From Pseudomonas triclosanedens (lineage in GTDB: Bacteria; Pseudomonadota; Gammaproteobacteria; Pseudomonadales; Pseudomonadaceae): a stretch of 64,000 nucleotides of DNA. Position numbers and translations under genes: made by a program. Under the pieces are notes generated by a model that searched no databases, was not told the origin of the DNA, and saw only the letters and a program-made list of their open reading frames with translations. Below are positions 27,617 through 39,215 of the stretch, one piece after another. How positions within the stretch are numbered: the stretch's first letter is position 1; the number at the start of each line of letters is the position of its first letter. Where the stretch lies: assembly GCF_026686735.1 (NCBI RefSeq), contig NZ_CP113432.1, positions 5,383,001 through 5,447,000 on the forward strand. Reading direction: 5' to 3'.

Positions 27617-28873
27617 TCAGAGCGAGATCGGGTAATTGAAGATCAGCCGGGTCTGATCGAAATCGCTGTTGAAACTGCGACGGTTGCTGGCGTGGTTGAC
27701 CCTCACGTTGAGCTTCTTCAGCACCCCGCTCTGCACCGTGTAGCCCAGCTCTACGTCGCGCTCCCATTCCTTGCCGCCGCTGCCAGCCCTGGTCGTGGCG
27801 TTATCGCCCTTGCCGTAGCGCACCATGCTCACCAGGCCCGGCACGCCCACGGCGGCGAAGTCGTAGTCGTAGCGCGCCTGCCACGAGCGTTCGTCCTCGT
27901 TGGTGAAGTTGCCGTTGAACATATCGTTGCCCATCGTCCGTCCACTGCTGCCGTAGACCGACTGCCACATGCCGGTGCCGCCGACCTTCTGCAGGCCGAG
28001 GTAAACCGTGTGGCCGCCGCGATTGGCCGAGAGCAGCGCATAGGCGGTGTGGCTGTCGATCTCGCCGGCCAGGGCACGGCCATCGTCGCGGTCGAAGAAC
28101 AGGCCGAGGTTGGCGCCCAGCACCCAGTCGCCAACCGGCTGCTTGTGCAGCAGGTTGAAGTAGCGCTGGGTGTAGATGTCCTCCAGTTGCGCATACCAGG
28201 CGCCGACCAGGGTGCGTTGGTCGTTGAAGCGGTACTCCGCGCCGGCATAGTTGAAGGCATCGGACTTCGCCGTCGGCGCCGACCAGGACGACAAATCCTG
28301 CAGGTCCGCCGAGTTGCGCAGGCTGACCTGGTCGTAACGCCCGCCGTACAGACTCACGCCCTCCCACTCGCGCGACACCAGCGCGGCGCCGCGGAAGGTC
28401 TGCGGCAGCAGGCGGCCATCGTCATAACGCAACACCGGGATATCCGGGAGCATCTCGCCGACCTTCAGCTCGCTGGCCGACAGCCGCAGCTTCGCCGCCA
28501 CCGCCACGCGGCCATATTCGTCGGCGGCCTTGCCGTCGTCGTGGACCGGCAGCAGTTCGGAACCGCTCTGGTCACGGCTGCTGTTCAGCTTCACGCCGTA
28601 CAGGCCCAGGGCATCGACACCGAAGCCCAGCGGGCCACGGGTATAGCCGGACGTGAATTTGAGAATGAAGCCTTGCGCCCACTCGTTGACCAGGCTCTTG
28701 CCGGCGCTGTGGTCGCGGAAATCGCGGTTGAAGGCGTAGTTGCGCAGCACCAGGTCGGTGCGCGAGTCCTCGAAGAAGCCACCCTCCTCGGCGGCCTGGG
28801 CGCAGGTGCAGGCCAGGAGCGGCAGGGTCGCGCAGGCAAGGGACGGCAATACGCGGGTATGACGGCTGATCAT
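27617..28873 (-). CDS. opdK: OprD-family outer-membrane porin (OpdK-like, aromatic acid uptake)
   Basis: A 418-residue 18-strand porin. Signal peptide of ~27 residues ending AQA, then FFEDSRTDLVLRNYAFNRDF, the OprD-family opening, and a C-terminal strand ending in ISL. The location next to an aldehyde dehydrogenase, aromatic-acid carriers and van genes equals that of opdK (PA4898) in P. aeruginosa, which transports vanillate and similar aromatic acids. The ribosome binding site overlaps an A-rich Crc-type motif. Confidence 0.82.
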   Translation of the reverse strand: MISRHTRVLPSLACATLPLLACTCAQAAEEGGFFEDSRTDLVLRNYAFNRDFRDHSAGKSLVNEWAQGFILKFTSGYTRGPLGFGVDALGLYGVKLNSSRDQSGSELLPVHDDGKAADEYGRVAVAAKLRLSASELKVGEMLPDIPVLRYDDGRLLPQTFRGAALVSREWEGVSLYGGRYDQVSLRNSADLQDLSSWSAPTAKSDAFNYAGAEYRFNDQRTLVGAWYAQLEDIYTQRYFNLLHKQPVGDWVLGANLGLFFDRDDGRALAGEIDSHTAYALLSANRGGHTVYLGLQKVGGTGMWQSVYGSSGRTMGNDMFNGNFTNEDERSWQARYDYDFAAVGVPGLVSMVRYGKGDNATTRAGSGGKEWERDVELGYTVQSGVLKKLNVRVNHASNRRSFNSDFDQTRLIFNYPISL

Positions 28874-28883
28874 TGTTATTGTT
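28871..28883 (-). promoter_or_regulatory. Hfq/Crc-type CA motif over the opdK start
   Basis: On the coding strand AACAATAACAATG spans the bases between the Shine-Dalgarno GGAG and the start codon and fits the AANAANAA pattern bound by Hfq/Crc during catabolite repression. Confidence 0.55.
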
Positions 28884-28969
28884 CTCCGTTTTTTCAGGGG
28901 TGCAGCGACCCGGAGCGCGTCCGCATGGACACGCCCTGGGCTGGATTTGCGGTGTTACCGGTCAGGCAT

Positions 28970-30439
28970 TCAGAACGGGTAGTGACGCGCCTCCCGCTGC
29001 ACGCTCACCCAGTGGTCGCGGGTGAACTCGTCGATCGCCCAGTCGCCGTTGAAGCGGCCAAGACCGGAGTTCTTCTCGCCACCGAATGGCGCGTTGGCCT
29101 CGTCGTTGACCGGGATGTCGTTCACGTGGGTCATGCCCGCGTGGATGCGGCGGGCAAAGCGCACGCCACGGTCGAGGTCACGGGTGAACACGGCGCTGGC
29201 CAGGCCATACTCGCTGGCATTGGCCAGCTCCAGCGCATGCTCCTCGTCGCGGGCGCGCAGCAGGCCGATCAGCGGGCCGAAGATTTCGTCACGGGCGATC
29301 TCCATGTCCGGACCGACCTCGCCATATACGTGCGGCGCCAGCAACTGGCCCTGCACACCACCTTCGTACAGCGGCCTGGCGCCTTCGCGGCGCGCCAGGG
29401 CCACCTTCTCCAGCAAGCCTTCGAGCTGGCGCGCATTGATGATCGGGCCAACCGCCGTCTCCGCCAGTTGCGGGTCACCGACCTTCACCTGCTTCACCCG
29501 CTCGACGAAGCGCTCGGCGAAGGCGTCGTACAGCGAGTCGGCGACGATGATGCGGTTGATCGCCATGCAGATCTGTCCCTGGTGCAGGAACTTGCCGAAC
29601 ACCGCCGCGCTCACCGCCTGTTCGAGGTCGGCGTCGTCCAGCACCACGAACGGACTGTTGCCCCCCAGCTCCAGCGCCACATGCTTGAGGTGCGCGCCGC
29701 CGCTGGCGATGCGCCCGATGTTGCGCCCCACTGGCGTCGACCCGGTGAAGGTCACCAGCCCCGGCACCGGATGCTCGACGAACGCATCGCCGATCTCGCT
29801 GCCCGCGCCAACCACCACGCTGAGTACGCCGGCCGGCAGCCCGGCTTCCTCGAACAGCCGCGCCAGCAGCAGGCCGCCGCACACCGGCGTGTCGCTGGCC
29901 GGCTTGACCACCACCGCGTTGCCCAGCGCCAGAGCCGGAGCCAGCGAGCGCTGAGTCAGGTGCAGAGGGAAGTTCCACGGGCTGATGACACCCACCACCC
30001 CGATGGCGCTGCGGTACACGCGGCTTTCCTTGCCGGGGATGTTGGAGTCGACGATGCGCCCATGCACACGACTGGGGAACGACGCCGCCTCCAGCGTGAT
30101 GGCGCGCGCCGCGCCCCACTCCAGCGTGGCCTTCAGGCGGGTGCTGCCGGACTCGCGGATGATCCAGTCGATGATCTCCTCGCGGCGCTTGTCGAACACC
30201 GCCACCACGCGGTGCAGCAGCGCGGAGCGTTCCGCCGGCGGCAGTGCGGCCCAGGCCGGCTGCACCTCGGCGGCCTTGCGATAGGCAGCGTCGAGATCGT
30301 CGCGGCTGGCCTGGGGAATCTCCACCAGCAGGCTGCCGTCATACGGGTTGCAGTCGCGCAGCGATTTGCCGGTGCTGCCGGTACGCCATTCGCCGGCCAG
30401 GGGTTGCAGGTGGAAATCGGTGTAGGTCGAAGCGGTCAT
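28970..30439 (-). CDS. NAD(P)-dependent aldehyde dehydrogenase, benzaldehyde/vanillin type
   Basis: A 489-residue aldehyde dehydrogenase. SPWNFPL cofactor region, [16 protein letters not shown] with the general-base Glu, and GQICMAINR with the catalytic Cys are in order. Between opdK and an aromatic-acid carrier, directly downstream of mdlC, it likely oxidises benzaldehyde released by benzoylformate decarboxylase, or vanillin to vanillate. Its substrate is not fixed by sequence. ATG at 30439 follows AAGGAGAA. Confidence 0.85.
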   Translation of the reverse strand: MTASTYTDFHLQPLAGEWRTGSTGKSLRDCNPYDGSLLVEIPQASRDDLDAAYRKAAEVQPAWAALPPAERSALLHRVVAVFDKRREEIIDWIIRESGSTRLKATLEWGAARAITLEAASFPSRVHGRIVDSNIPGKESRVYRSAIGVVGVISPWNFPLHLTQRSLAPALALGNAVVVKPASDTPVCGGLLLARLFEEAGLPAGVLSVVVGAGSEIGDAFVEHPVPGLVTFTGSTPVGRNIGRIASGGAHLKHVALELGGNSPFVVLDDADLEQAVSAAVFGKFLHQGQICMAINRIIVADSLYDAFAERFVERVKQVKVGDPQLAETAVGPIINARQLEGLLEKVALARREGARPLYEGGVQGQLLAPHVYGEVGPDMEIARDEIFGPLIGLLRARDEEHALELANASEYGLASAVFTRDLDRGVRFARRIHAGMTHVNDIPVNDEANAPFGGEKNSGLGRFNGDWAIDEFTRDHWVSVQREARHYPF

Positions 30440-30452
30440 GGACGTTCTCCTT

Positions 30453-31790
30453 TCAAACGGATTTTTCGCGGGCGACGAAGACGCCGGCGGACTCGCGCGG
30501 TCGCACGCGGATGAAACCGATGGCCAGCGCACCCAACACGCCGGGCAGTGCGAAGGCGAGGAAGTTCTCCTGGAACGGCAGCTCCAGGGCGAGCAGGCTG
30601 CCGCCGAGCATGGGACCGGCGATGGCGCCAAGCCGACCGATACCGGCGGCCCAGCCGACACCGGTGGAGCGCACGTGGGTCGGGTAGAACTGCGCGGCGT
30701 AGGCGTGGATCACCGCCAGGGTGCCGATGGTGGTGGCGCCGGCGATCACCAGCAGCGTGTTGAGCAGCCACGGGCCAGGGTTGATGCCCAGGGCCGCCAG
30801 CGAAGCCGCTGCCAGTGCGAAGAACAGCACCAGCGTGCGCTGGGTGCCCAGGCGGTCGGCGAGCCAGCCACCGAACAGCGCGCCAATTGTCGCGCCAACG
30901 TTCAGGGTGACCAGGAACACCAGGCTGGACGTAAGCGGATAGCCGCCGTTGGCCATCAGCTTCGGCAGCCAGGTGTTGAGGCCGTAGCTCATCAGCATGC
31001 ACATGGCGAAGCCCACCCACAGCAGCAAGGTGCCCAGCGCCTGGCCGGAGCCGAACAGTTGCGGCAGGCGCGCCTTTTCAGCGTCGGCATCCGGGCTTGC
31101 GAGCACCAGCTCGGTGCCGGGACGGTAGGCCGGGTCGACCTTCGCCAACAGCACATCGAGCTCAGCGCGACGTCCCTTCAGTTCGAGGAAGGCCGCCGAC
31201 TCCGGCAGATAGCGCAGCATCAGCGGCACGGCCAGCACCGGCAGCACCGCCACATAGAACACTGACTGCCAGCCCCACTGCGGGATCAACGCGATACCGA
31301 CCAGCGCCGACAGCACCGCACCCACCGAGTAGAAGCTGGACATCACCGTGATCAGCGTGGCGCGACGCCCGGCCGGGGCGAACTCGCTGATCAGGTTCAC
31401 CGCGCTGGGCACCAGTGCGCCCAGCGCCAGGCCGGTGACGAAACGGCAGGCGCCCAGTTCCACCGGCGTGCGCGCATGGCCGGTGAGGAACGCGGCGAGG
31501 CTCGCCAGCAGGGTCATGAGGATCACCAGGCGGCGCCGGCCGAAACGGTCGGCCAGCGGCGCCAGCAGCGTCCCGCCGAAGAGCATGCCGAACAGCGCGC
31601 AACTGCCCAGCGTGCCGGCCTCTACCGGGCTGAGTTGCCATTCGTGCATCAGCCGCGGCACCACCGAGCCGTACACCACCATGTCGTAGCCGTCGAACAG
31701 CATGATGAAGCAACCCCAGGCGAGGATCAGCCAGTGGGTGCGGTTGAATTGGGCGGAGTCGATCACCGCCGCAACTGTCGTCTTGTGCAT
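30453..31790 (-). CDS. MFS transporter, aromatic acid:H+ symporter family
   Basis: A 445-residue 12-helix carrier. [15 protein letters not shown] in helix 1, ADRFGRRR between helices 2 and 3, and [15 protein letters not shown] repeats in the two halves are typical of the AAHS family (BenK, PcaK, VanK). ATG at 31790 is chosen over GTG at 31796 because AGAGGTGG lies 2-9 bases upstream of the ATG. It lies in the mdl-like operon, so benzoate, benzoylformate or vanillate are probable substrates. Confidence 0.85.
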   Translation of the reverse strand: MHKTTVAAVIDSAQFNRTHWLILAWGCFIMLFDGYDMVVYGSVVPRLMHEWQLSPVEAGTLGSCALFGMLFGGTLLAPLADRFGRRRLVILMTLLASLAAFLTGHARTPVELGACRFVTGLALGALVPSAVNLISEFAPAGRRATLITVMSSFYSVGAVLSALVGIALIPQWGWQSVFYVAVLPVLAVPLMLRYLPESAAFLELKGRRAELDVLLAKVDPAYRPGTELVLASPDADAEKARLPQLFGSGQALGTLLLWVGFAMCMLMSYGLNTWLPKLMANGGYPLTSSLVFLVTLNVGATIGALFGGWLADRLGTQRTLVLFFALAAASLAALGINPGPWLLNTLLVIAGATTIGTLAVIHAYAAQFYPTHVRSTGVGWAAGIGRLGAIAGPMLGGSLLALELPFQENFLAFALPGVLGALAIGFIRVRPRESAGVFVAREKSV

Positions 31791-31800
31791 AGCCACCTCT

Positions 31801-31812
31801 TGTTATTTTTGT
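31801..31812 (-). promoter_or_regulatory. Hfq/Crc-type CA motif before the carrier gene
   Basis: Coding strand ACAAAAATAACA ends directly at the Shine-Dalgarno sequence of the MFS gene and fits the AANAANAA pattern. Confidence 0.5.
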
Positions 31813-31849
31813 CGGTCATGAAAAGCGCCCCAGGCAGGGCGCGCACGCC

Positions 31850-33445
<1,596 letters not shown>

Positions 33446-33503
33446 TCAGGCTCGTTCTTAGGGTTTGCGCTACTCTCGCAGCGGCCTGATAATCGATCAA
33501 ATC

Positions 33504-33518
33504 GATAGTCTTTCTATC
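33504..33518. promoter_or_regulatory. LysR-type palindrome between mdlC and lysR
   Basis: GATAG-TCTTT-CTATC lies in the 110-bp divergent region, with two ATCGAT repeats at 33492 and 33501 beside it. The T-N11-A layout fits a LysR-type site. Confidence 0.5.
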
Positions 33519-33546
33519 TAAAATAAAAACCATCTATGTGGATATC

Positions 33547-34443
33547 ATGGCCCAGACCGACCTCAACCTGATCCGCACCTTCGTCACCCTCTACGAGGCC
33601 GGCAGCGTGACCGTCGCCGCCGAACGCCTGTTCGTCACCCAGCCCTCGGTGAGCTACGCCCTGGCCCGCTTGCGCGAACTGTTCGACGACCCGCTGTTCA
33701 GCCGCAGCCGCGACGGCATCCAGCCAACCTTCGTCGCCGAGCAGTTGTACGGCACCCTGCGCGAGGCACTGACGCGCATCGAGGGCGCCGTGCAGAGCAC
33801 CCGCCAGTTCGACCCGGCAACCACCGAAAGGCGCTTCCGCATCGCCCTCTCCGATCTTGGCGAGCTGGGCTTCCTGCCGCTGATCCTGGCGCGGCTGAAC
33901 CGCGAGGCGCCGTTGGCCGAGGTGGAAGTGCTGGCGCTGCAGGTGGACCAGGTCGGGGACTGGCTGGCCAGCGGCAAGGTCGACACTGCCATCTGCCGCC
34001 AGGCGGTGGCCGGCAGCCGTAGCCAGGTGCTGATCGAGGAACGCTACGTCTGCCTGCTGAGCGCCGACCACCCGCGTATCGCAGACCGCCTGGACCTCGC
34101 CAGCTATCTTGGCGAACGCCACGTGGTGGTGACCCGCACCTCCGGCCACGGGATCGCCGAGGACGTGCTCCAGGCGATGAAGCTGGAGCGCCGCATCGCC
34201 CTGCGCGTTCCGCACTTCTCGGTATTGCCGAAAATCATTCCCGGCACAGACCTGCTGACCATCCTGCCGGCGCAGATCGCCCGCATGTTCGTCACAGAAG
34301 GCGGGCTGAAGATGCTCGAACTGCCCTTCGCAGTACCGCCGTTCGAAGTATCCCTGCACTGGCGCGCCAGCAGCGAGCACTCGGCGGCGCTGGACTGGTT
34401 CCGCAACACCATCGCCGAGGCGATCATCGACGGTCAGCATTGA
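33547..34443 (+). CDS. LysR-family regulator of the benzoylformate operon
   Basis: A 298-residue LysR regulator. Helix-turn-helix at residues ~20-40 (SVTVAAERLFVTQPSVSYALARLRELFDD), then a ligand domain. Divergent from mdlC with a palindrome between, so mdlC and the downstream genes are its likely targets. ATG at 33547 follows GTG/ATC codons of an unneeded extension. The effector is presumably an aromatic acid. Confidence 0.85.
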   Translation: MAQTDLNLIRTFVTLYEAGSVTVAAERLFVTQPSVSYALARLRELFDDPLFSRSRDGIQPTFVAEQLYGTLREALTRIEGAVQSTRQFDPATTERRFRIALSDLGELGFLPLILARLNREAPLAEVEVLALQVDQVGDWLASGKVDTAICRQAVAGSRSQVLIEERYVCLLSADHPRIADRLDLASYLGERHVVVTRTSGHGIAEDVLQAMKLERRIALRVPHFSVLPKIIPGTDLLTILPAQIARMFVTEGGLKMLELPFAVPPFEVSLHWRASSEHSAALDWFRNTIAEAIIDGQH

Positions 34444-34450
34444 CGCACCC

Positions 34451-35776
34451 TCAGTGTGCCGCCAGCGGCTCGGCGGATCGGGCCACGGGGCGCAGCCCCA
34501 GCAGCACCCCGGCGGCCAGCACGAAGACCACGGCGAACAGCCCGTACAGGTGCAGCGGCTGCCAGCCCTCGTCGAGCAGCAGCCCGGCGACGGTCGGCGA
34601 GAGAATCGCGCCCAGGCGACCGACACCGATCGCCCAGCCCACGCCGGTGGCCCGCACGCCGGCCGGGTAGACCAGCGGCGACAGCGCGTAGAGCCCGGCG
34701 ATGCAGCCATTGGCGAACAGACCGATGAGCAGCCCCAGGCCAAGCGCAGCCGCCAGCGAAGTGGCCGAAGCGAGGAACAGCACCAGCAGCGCGGCGGTGA
34801 CCAGCATGAAGCCCTGCAGTACCCGCGCCAGCGGCAGCCGAGCCGACAGCGCACCAACCAGCGCCGCGCCGAATATCCCGCCGATGCTCAGCAGCACGCC
34901 GCCAGTGATGCCTTGCTGCGCGGTCAGGCCGGCGGCCACCAGCAGCTTCGGCGTCCAGCTCATGATGAAGTAGAAGCCGAACATGGCGAGGAAGAACAGC
35001 AGCCAGATCAGCAGGGTCGGACGGCGCAGCTCGGGCGCCAGCAATTGCAGCATCGCCACCCCGCCCTGCTCGCGGGCACGGGCTTCGGGCAGCGAGTCCA
35101 GGCTCGCCAGGCCCAGTCGCCCGGCCAGTGCGTTGACCCGCGCCAGGGCATTGGCCGGACGGCGCGCCAGCAGGAAGTCGAGGGATTCGGGCAAGCCCGC
35201 CAGCACCAGCGGGATAGCCGCCAGGGAAATCAGGCCGCCGGCGAGGAACACCGAACGCCAGCCCCAATGGCCGATCAACCACACCGCCAGCAACCCGCCA
35301 AAGGTAGCGCCCAGGGCGTAGCCGGTGGATTGCAGGCTCACTGCAAGGGGCCGCCAGCGCTTGTTGGCGTACTCGGCGGAGATCACGTTGCTGCTGGCGA
35401 GAATGCCGCCGATGCCCAGGCCGGTGAGGCCACGCAGTATCGCGAGCTGCATCGGCGTCTGGCTCAGGGCCGAGAGCAGCATGCCGACACCGCACAGCAG
35501 CAGGCAGAAGAGGATCAGCGGACGACGGCCGAACTGGTCGGCGCGCGGGGCGATGAACAGCGATCCGGCCGCCATGCCGAACAGCCCGGCGCTGAGCAAC
35601 AGGCCGACCTGGGCGCCGTTAAGCCCCCATTCGGCGGAGACCGATGCGGCGGTGAAGGCCATCACCAGCACGTCGAAGCCATCGATCATGTTGAGCACGA
35701 TGCAGATGCCGATGGCAGTCCACTGGAAGCGGTTCATCGCCCCTTGCTCCAGGGCGCCGCGCAGATCGCGATTCAT
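34451..35776 (-). CDS. MFS transporter, VanK-like aromatic acid carrier
   Basis: A 441-residue 12-helix AAHS carrier. DGFDVLVMAFTAASV in helix 1 with the DGxD motif, and RADQFGRRPLI between helices 2 and 3. It is divergent from vanAB across a region with two VanR-like boxes, so vanillate or protocatechuate is the likely substrate. ATG at 35776 follows GGAGG; the in-frame extension upstream is not membrane-like. Confidence 0.85.
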   Translation of the reverse strand: MNRDLRGALEQGAMNRFQWTAIGICIVLNMIDGFDVLVMAFTAASVSAEWGLNGAQVGLLLSAGLFGMAAGSLFIAPRADQFGRRPLILFCLLLCGVGMLLSALSQTPMQLAILRGLTGLGIGGILASSNVISAEYANKRWRPLAVSLQSTGYALGATFGGLLAVWLIGHWGWRSVFLAGGLISLAAIPLVLAGLPESLDFLLARRPANALARVNALAGRLGLASLDSLPEARAREQGGVAMLQLLAPELRRPTLLIWLLFFLAMFGFYFIMSWTPKLLVAAGLTAQQGITGGVLLSIGGIFGAALVGALSARLPLARVLQGFMLVTAALLVLFLASATSLAAALGLGLLIGLFANGCIAGLYALSPLVYPAGVRATGVGWAIGVGRLGAILSPTVAGLLLDEGWQPLHLYGLFAVVFVLAAGVLLGLRPVARSAEPLAAH

Positions 35777-35915
35777 GGGCGTACCTCCGCGAGGGAGATA
35801 CGGTGGAAGACACAACGCAGGCAAGGCAGGCCCGGCATGGCAGATTCCTCTTTTTCTTGTTGTGGAGGCTTGATGGCGCACACCCTGGCAGCAGTGGATC
35901 CCGAAAACAAGCCCG

Positions 35916-35927
35916 ATTGGATCCCAA
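35916..35927. promoter_or_regulatory. VanR box, transporter side
   Basis: ATTGGATCCCAA, a near copy of ATTGGATCCAAT. It lies 140 bp before the transporter start, in the 360-bp divergent region that holds no gene. Confidence 0.5.
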
Positions 35928-36098
35928 GTTACGCATAAGGCCTTGCTGCTCCAGCCCTGCCCCAGGCAACGCACGAGCCGCGCCCCTTCTACGCCGGCAC
36001 TTACAGGCTTTCCGGTGAATTCGTGCGATCATCGAACTGATTATTTTTCGAGCACCCGCCCCTCTTCGGGTTGACAGGTGTTTGCCTCAAAGCAAACC

Positions 36099-36110
36099 AT
36101 TGGATCCAAT
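36099..36110. promoter_or_regulatory. VanR box, vanA side
   Basis: ATTGGATCCAAT is a perfect 12-base palindrome identical to the VanR operator described for the Caulobacter vanAB promoter. It lies 26 bases before vanA, just after a TTGACA element at 36071-36076, so a bound repressor would block transcription start. Confidence 0.75.
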
Positions 36111-36136
36111 AAAAACCAAAAGATGAGGATCGCCCC

Positions 36137-37192
36137 ATGTTTCCGAAGAACGCCTGGTACGTTGCCTGCACGCCCGACGAGATCGCCGAAAAACCCCTGG
36201 GGCGGCAGGTGTGCGGCGAGAAGATGGTCTTCTACCGTGGCGCCGAGGGCCGCGTGGCGGCGCTGGAAGACTTCTGCCCGCACCGTGGTGCACCGCTGTC
36301 GCTGGGCTTCGTCGAGGACGGCAAGCTGATCTGCGGCTACCACGGCCTGGCGATGGGCTGCTCGGGGCACACGGAATCCATGCCTGGCCAGCGTGTGCGT
36401 GGCTTCCCGGCGATCCGCAAGTTCGCCGTGGAAGAACGCTACGGCTTCATCTGGGTCTGGCCGGGCAACGCCGCCGAGGCCGACCCGGCGCTGATCCACC
36501 ATCTGGAATGGGCTGACAACCCGGACTGGGCCTACGGCGGCGGCCTGTACCACATCCAGTGCGACTATCGGCTGATGATCGACAACCTCATGGACCTCAC
36601 TCACGAGACCTACGTGCACGCCAGCAGCATCGGCCAGAAGGAGATCGACGAGGCGGCGCCCAAGACCCGCGTGGAAGGCGACGAGGTGATCACCGAGCGG
36701 CACATGGAGAACGTCATGGCCCCACCGTTCTGGCGCATGGCCCTGCGCGGCAACGGCCTGGCCGACGACGTGCCGGTGGACCGCTGGCAGATCTGCCGCT
36801 TCACCCCACCCAGCCACGTGCTGATCGAAGTGGGCGTGGCCCACGCCGGTCACGGCGGCTACCACGCGCCGGCGCAGCACAAGGCATCGAGCATCGTGGT
36901 CGACTTCATCACTCCGGAGACCGAGACCTCGATCTGGTACTTCTGGGGCATGGCGCGCAACTTCCAACCGCAGGACGCGGCACTCACCGCGACCATTCGC
37001 GAGGGGCAGGGAAAGATTTTCGGCGAAGACCTGGAGATGCTCGAACGGCAGCAGCAGAACCTGCTGCTGCACCCGCAGCGGCAACTGCTGAAGCTGAACA
37101 TCGATGCCGGCGGCGTGCAGTCGCGGCGCATCCTCGAACGCCTCTGCGAAGCCGAGCAACAGTCAGCCGACGCGCTCATCGCCAGCGCCTGA
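36137..37192 (+). CDS. vanA: vanillate O-demethylase oxygenase subunit VanA
   Basis: A 351-residue Rieske oxygenase. N-terminal Rieske centre CPHRG ... CGYHG (residues ~47-69) and catalytic-iron region [16 protein letters not shown] are in place. It demethylates vanillate to protocatechuate and formaldehyde with electrons from VanB. Start ATG follows GAGGATCG. Position and length agree with VanA of Pseudomonas. Confidence 0.95.
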   Translation: MFPKNAWYVACTPDEIAEKPLGRQVCGEKMVFYRGAEGRVAALEDFCPHRGAPLSLGFVEDGKLICGYHGLAMGCSGHTESMPGQRVRGFPAIRKFAVEERYGFIWVWPGNAAEADPALIHHLEWADNPDWAYGGGLYHIQCDYRLMIDNLMDLTHETYVHASSIGQKEIDEAAPKTRVEGDEVITERHMENVMAPPFWRMALRGNGLADDVPVDRWQICRFTPPSHVLIEVGVAHAGHGGYHAPAQHKASSIVVDFITPETETSIWYFWGMARNFQPQDAALTATIREGQGKIFGEDLEMLERQQQNLLLHPQRQLLKLNIDAGGVQSRRILERLCEAEQQSADALIASA

Positions 37193-37244
37193 CTCCCTCT
37201 TCCAGCGCCGGCCCGCGAGGCCGGCCAGCCGCGAGAACACCGCC

Positions 37245-38189
37245 GTGCTAGACGTCGTCATCACCCGCCTCACGCGGGAAACCCCGGACATCCTCAGCCT
37301 CGAACTGGCCCGCGCCGACGCCGGCCCCCTGCCCGCCTTCAGCGCCGGTTCGCACATCGACCTGCACCTGCCCAACGGGCTGGTGCGCCAGTACTCGCTG
37401 TTCAACGCGCCGGACGAAACCCACCGCTACCGCATCGCCGTGCTGCGCTGCGCCGACTCACGCGGCGGCTCGCTCGCGGTGCACGAGCTGGCCGCCGGCC
37501 AGGCGCTGCGCATCGGCCCGCCGCGCAACCTCTTCCCTCTCGCCGAGGGCACCGGCCGGCGCCTGCTGCTGGCCGGCGGCATTGGCATCACACCGCTGTT
37601 GAGCATGGCCGAACACCTGGCCAGCCAGGGCGCCGAATTCGAACTGCACTATTGCGCCCGCTCGGCTGCTCAGGCTGCGTTCGTCGAGCACCTGGCGCAG
37701 TGCAAGTTCGCCACCCGCGTGCATTGTCATTTCGATGACGGCGACCCGGCGCGACGCCTGGACATGGCGGCGCTGCTGGCGGCCCAGGCTGCCGATGCGC
37801 AGCTCTACACCTGCGGCCCGGCCGGTTTCATGGCGCACGTGCTGGACAGCGCCCGCGCCCTGGGCTGGGATGAATCGCGCCTGCACCACGAGCATTTCGG
37901 CGCCGAGCCGGATGTCGCCGGCGAAGCCTTCGAGGTGCAGTTGGCGAGCAGCGGCCAGGTGGTGCGCGTGGAGGATGGGCAGAGCGTGGTGGACGCGCTG
38001 CGCGGCGTTGGCGTGGAGGTGCAGGTGGCCTGCGAGCAGGGCATCTGCGGCACCTGCCTGACTCGCGTGCTGGACGGCGTGCCGGAGCACCGGGACCAGT
38101 ACCTGACCGAAGACGAACAGGCCGCCAACGACCAGTTCACGCCCTGCTGCTCGCGCTCGCGCAGCCCGCGCCTGGTACTCGATCTGTAG
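37245..38189 (+). CDS. vanB: vanillate O-demethylase reductase subunit VanB
   Basis: A 314-residue phthalate-dioxygenase-reductase-type flavoprotein. FMN motif RQYSL, NAD(P) motif [15 protein letters not shown] and a C-terminal 2Fe-2S domain CEQGICGTC are present. It passes electrons from NADH to VanA. I chose GTG at 37245 because the domain begins there and no ATG fits. It is 52 bases after vanA. Confidence 0.93.
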   Translation: MLDVVITRLTRETPDILSLELARADAGPLPAFSAGSHIDLHLPNGLVRQYSLFNAPDETHRYRIAVLRCADSRGGSLAVHELAAGQALRIGPPRNLFPLAEGTGRRLLLAGGIGITPLLSMAEHLASQGAEFELHYCARSAAQAAFVEHLAQCKFATRVHCHFDDGDPARRLDMAALLAAQAADAQLYTCGPAGFMAHVLDSARALGWDESRLHHEHFGAEPDVAGEAFEVQLASSGQVVRVEDGQSVVDALRGVGVEVQVACEQGICGTCLTRVLDGVPEHRDQYLTEDEQAANDQFTPCCSRSRSPRLVLDL

Positions 38190-38383
38190 GTGCCAGCGGC
38201 GCACTACCGCGGGCGGCTATTCGCCCCGCGCGCGGTTACGAAGGCATCGCCTGCCGGAATGGAAAGTAGCCGCAGGCAGAGCCGAGCGTGGCCTGGCCGC
38301 GTTGATGGCTATCGTGCCTCCGTCCCGCGAATATGCCGGGACGATCGCCCCCTCGGGTGCAGACGCCGCCGGGATGGCAGTTG

Positions 38384-39112
38384 CTACGGCCGCCCGCCTT
38401 CCGTCGCCGTGGGCTTCTTCAGCACCGCCACGCCCTCGCGCCGAGGATTGAAGTATTCGGCATAGCGCAGGGTGGCGTTGGCGTGTTCGCGCATGATCGC
38501 CTCCGCCCGCGCACCCTGGCCATTGATCAGGGCATCGTAGGCGGCGTGGTGCTGCTGGTGGGCGAAGTTGAAGCGCTGGTACTCGCGCTTGAGATTGTCG
38601 CGGTCCACCGCCAGAGAGCTGACTGAGGCGAATGGCAGGTGGTCGTTGCGCGCCAGTGCCTCGGCGATGGCGCGATTGCCGCTGGCTTCGATGATCGCCT
38701 GGTGAAAGCGCATGTTGAGGCTGTGGTACGCCTCCAGGTCCTCGGGCAGCACATGGCCCTTGTCGAAGATGCGATCACCTTCGTCCAGGCAGGTCTGCAA
38801 CAGCGCCCGTGTTTCCTCTGAAAGGCCCCGCTCGGCGGCCTGGCGGGCGGCCAGTCCTTCCAGCACGCCACGCACTTCCACCGCGCCGGAGATGTCCTGT
38901 TCGGTGACTTCGCGCACCGTGTAGCCACGGCTGCCGGCCTTGATCAGCAAGCCTTCCTGCTCCAGCGTGCGCAATGCCATGCGTACCGGCATGCGCGAGA
39001 CCTGCAGGCGTTCGGCGGTAGGAATCTCGACGATTCGTTCGCCGGCGGCCAGTTCGCCGGAGGCGATCATCTTGCGCAGTTCAGCCAGCACGCGTTGGCC
39101 CGGTTTGCTCAT
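38384..39112 (-). CDS. vanR: GntR/FadR-family vanillate regulator
   Basis: A 242-residue GntR regulator. Winged helix at residues ~10-65 (GERIVEIPTAERLQVSRMPVRMALRTLEQEGLL) and an FCD ligand domain with metal-ligand pattern (NMRFHQAIIEASGN, HQQHHAAYDALINGQ). Located downstream of vanAB on the opposite strand, it is the obvious VanR, repressing vanAB and the transporter until vanillate binds. Convergent with vanB across 194 bp without a gene. Confidence 0.85.
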   Translation of the reverse strand: MSKPGQRVLAELRKMIASGELAAGERIVEIPTAERLQVSRMPVRMALRTLEQEGLLIKAGSRGYTVREVTEQDISGAVEVRGVLEGLAARQAAERGLSEETRALLQTCLDEGDRIFDKGHVLPEDLEAYHSLNMRFHQAIIEASGNRAIAEALARNDHLPFASVSSLAVDRDNLKREYQRFNFAHQQHHAAYDALINGQGARAEAIMREHANATLRYAEYFNPRREGVAVLKKPTATEGGRP

Positions 39113-39169
39113 CGGAAGGCTCTTGTGGCGGGAGGAGGCGACGCATGATAACGCGCACAGGGACGTTCA

Positions 39170-39197
39170 GGCGGAAAACCGGGAACGGTTTTCCGCC
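39170..39197. terminator. hairpin between the SDR gene and vanR
   Basis: GGCGGAAAACC / GGTTTTCCGCC, an 11-bp perfect stem with 6-base loop, just after the SDR stop on the minus strand. Confidence 0.6.
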
Positions 39198-39215
39198 CTG
39201 CGCGCGGGCCGCGAG

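Noticed and set aside
27692..30514. 940-residue plus-strand frame across opdK and the aldehyde dehydrogenase
   Set aside because: Composition is His/Arg/Ala/Val-biased without motifs, and two clear minus-strand genes lie on the other strand.
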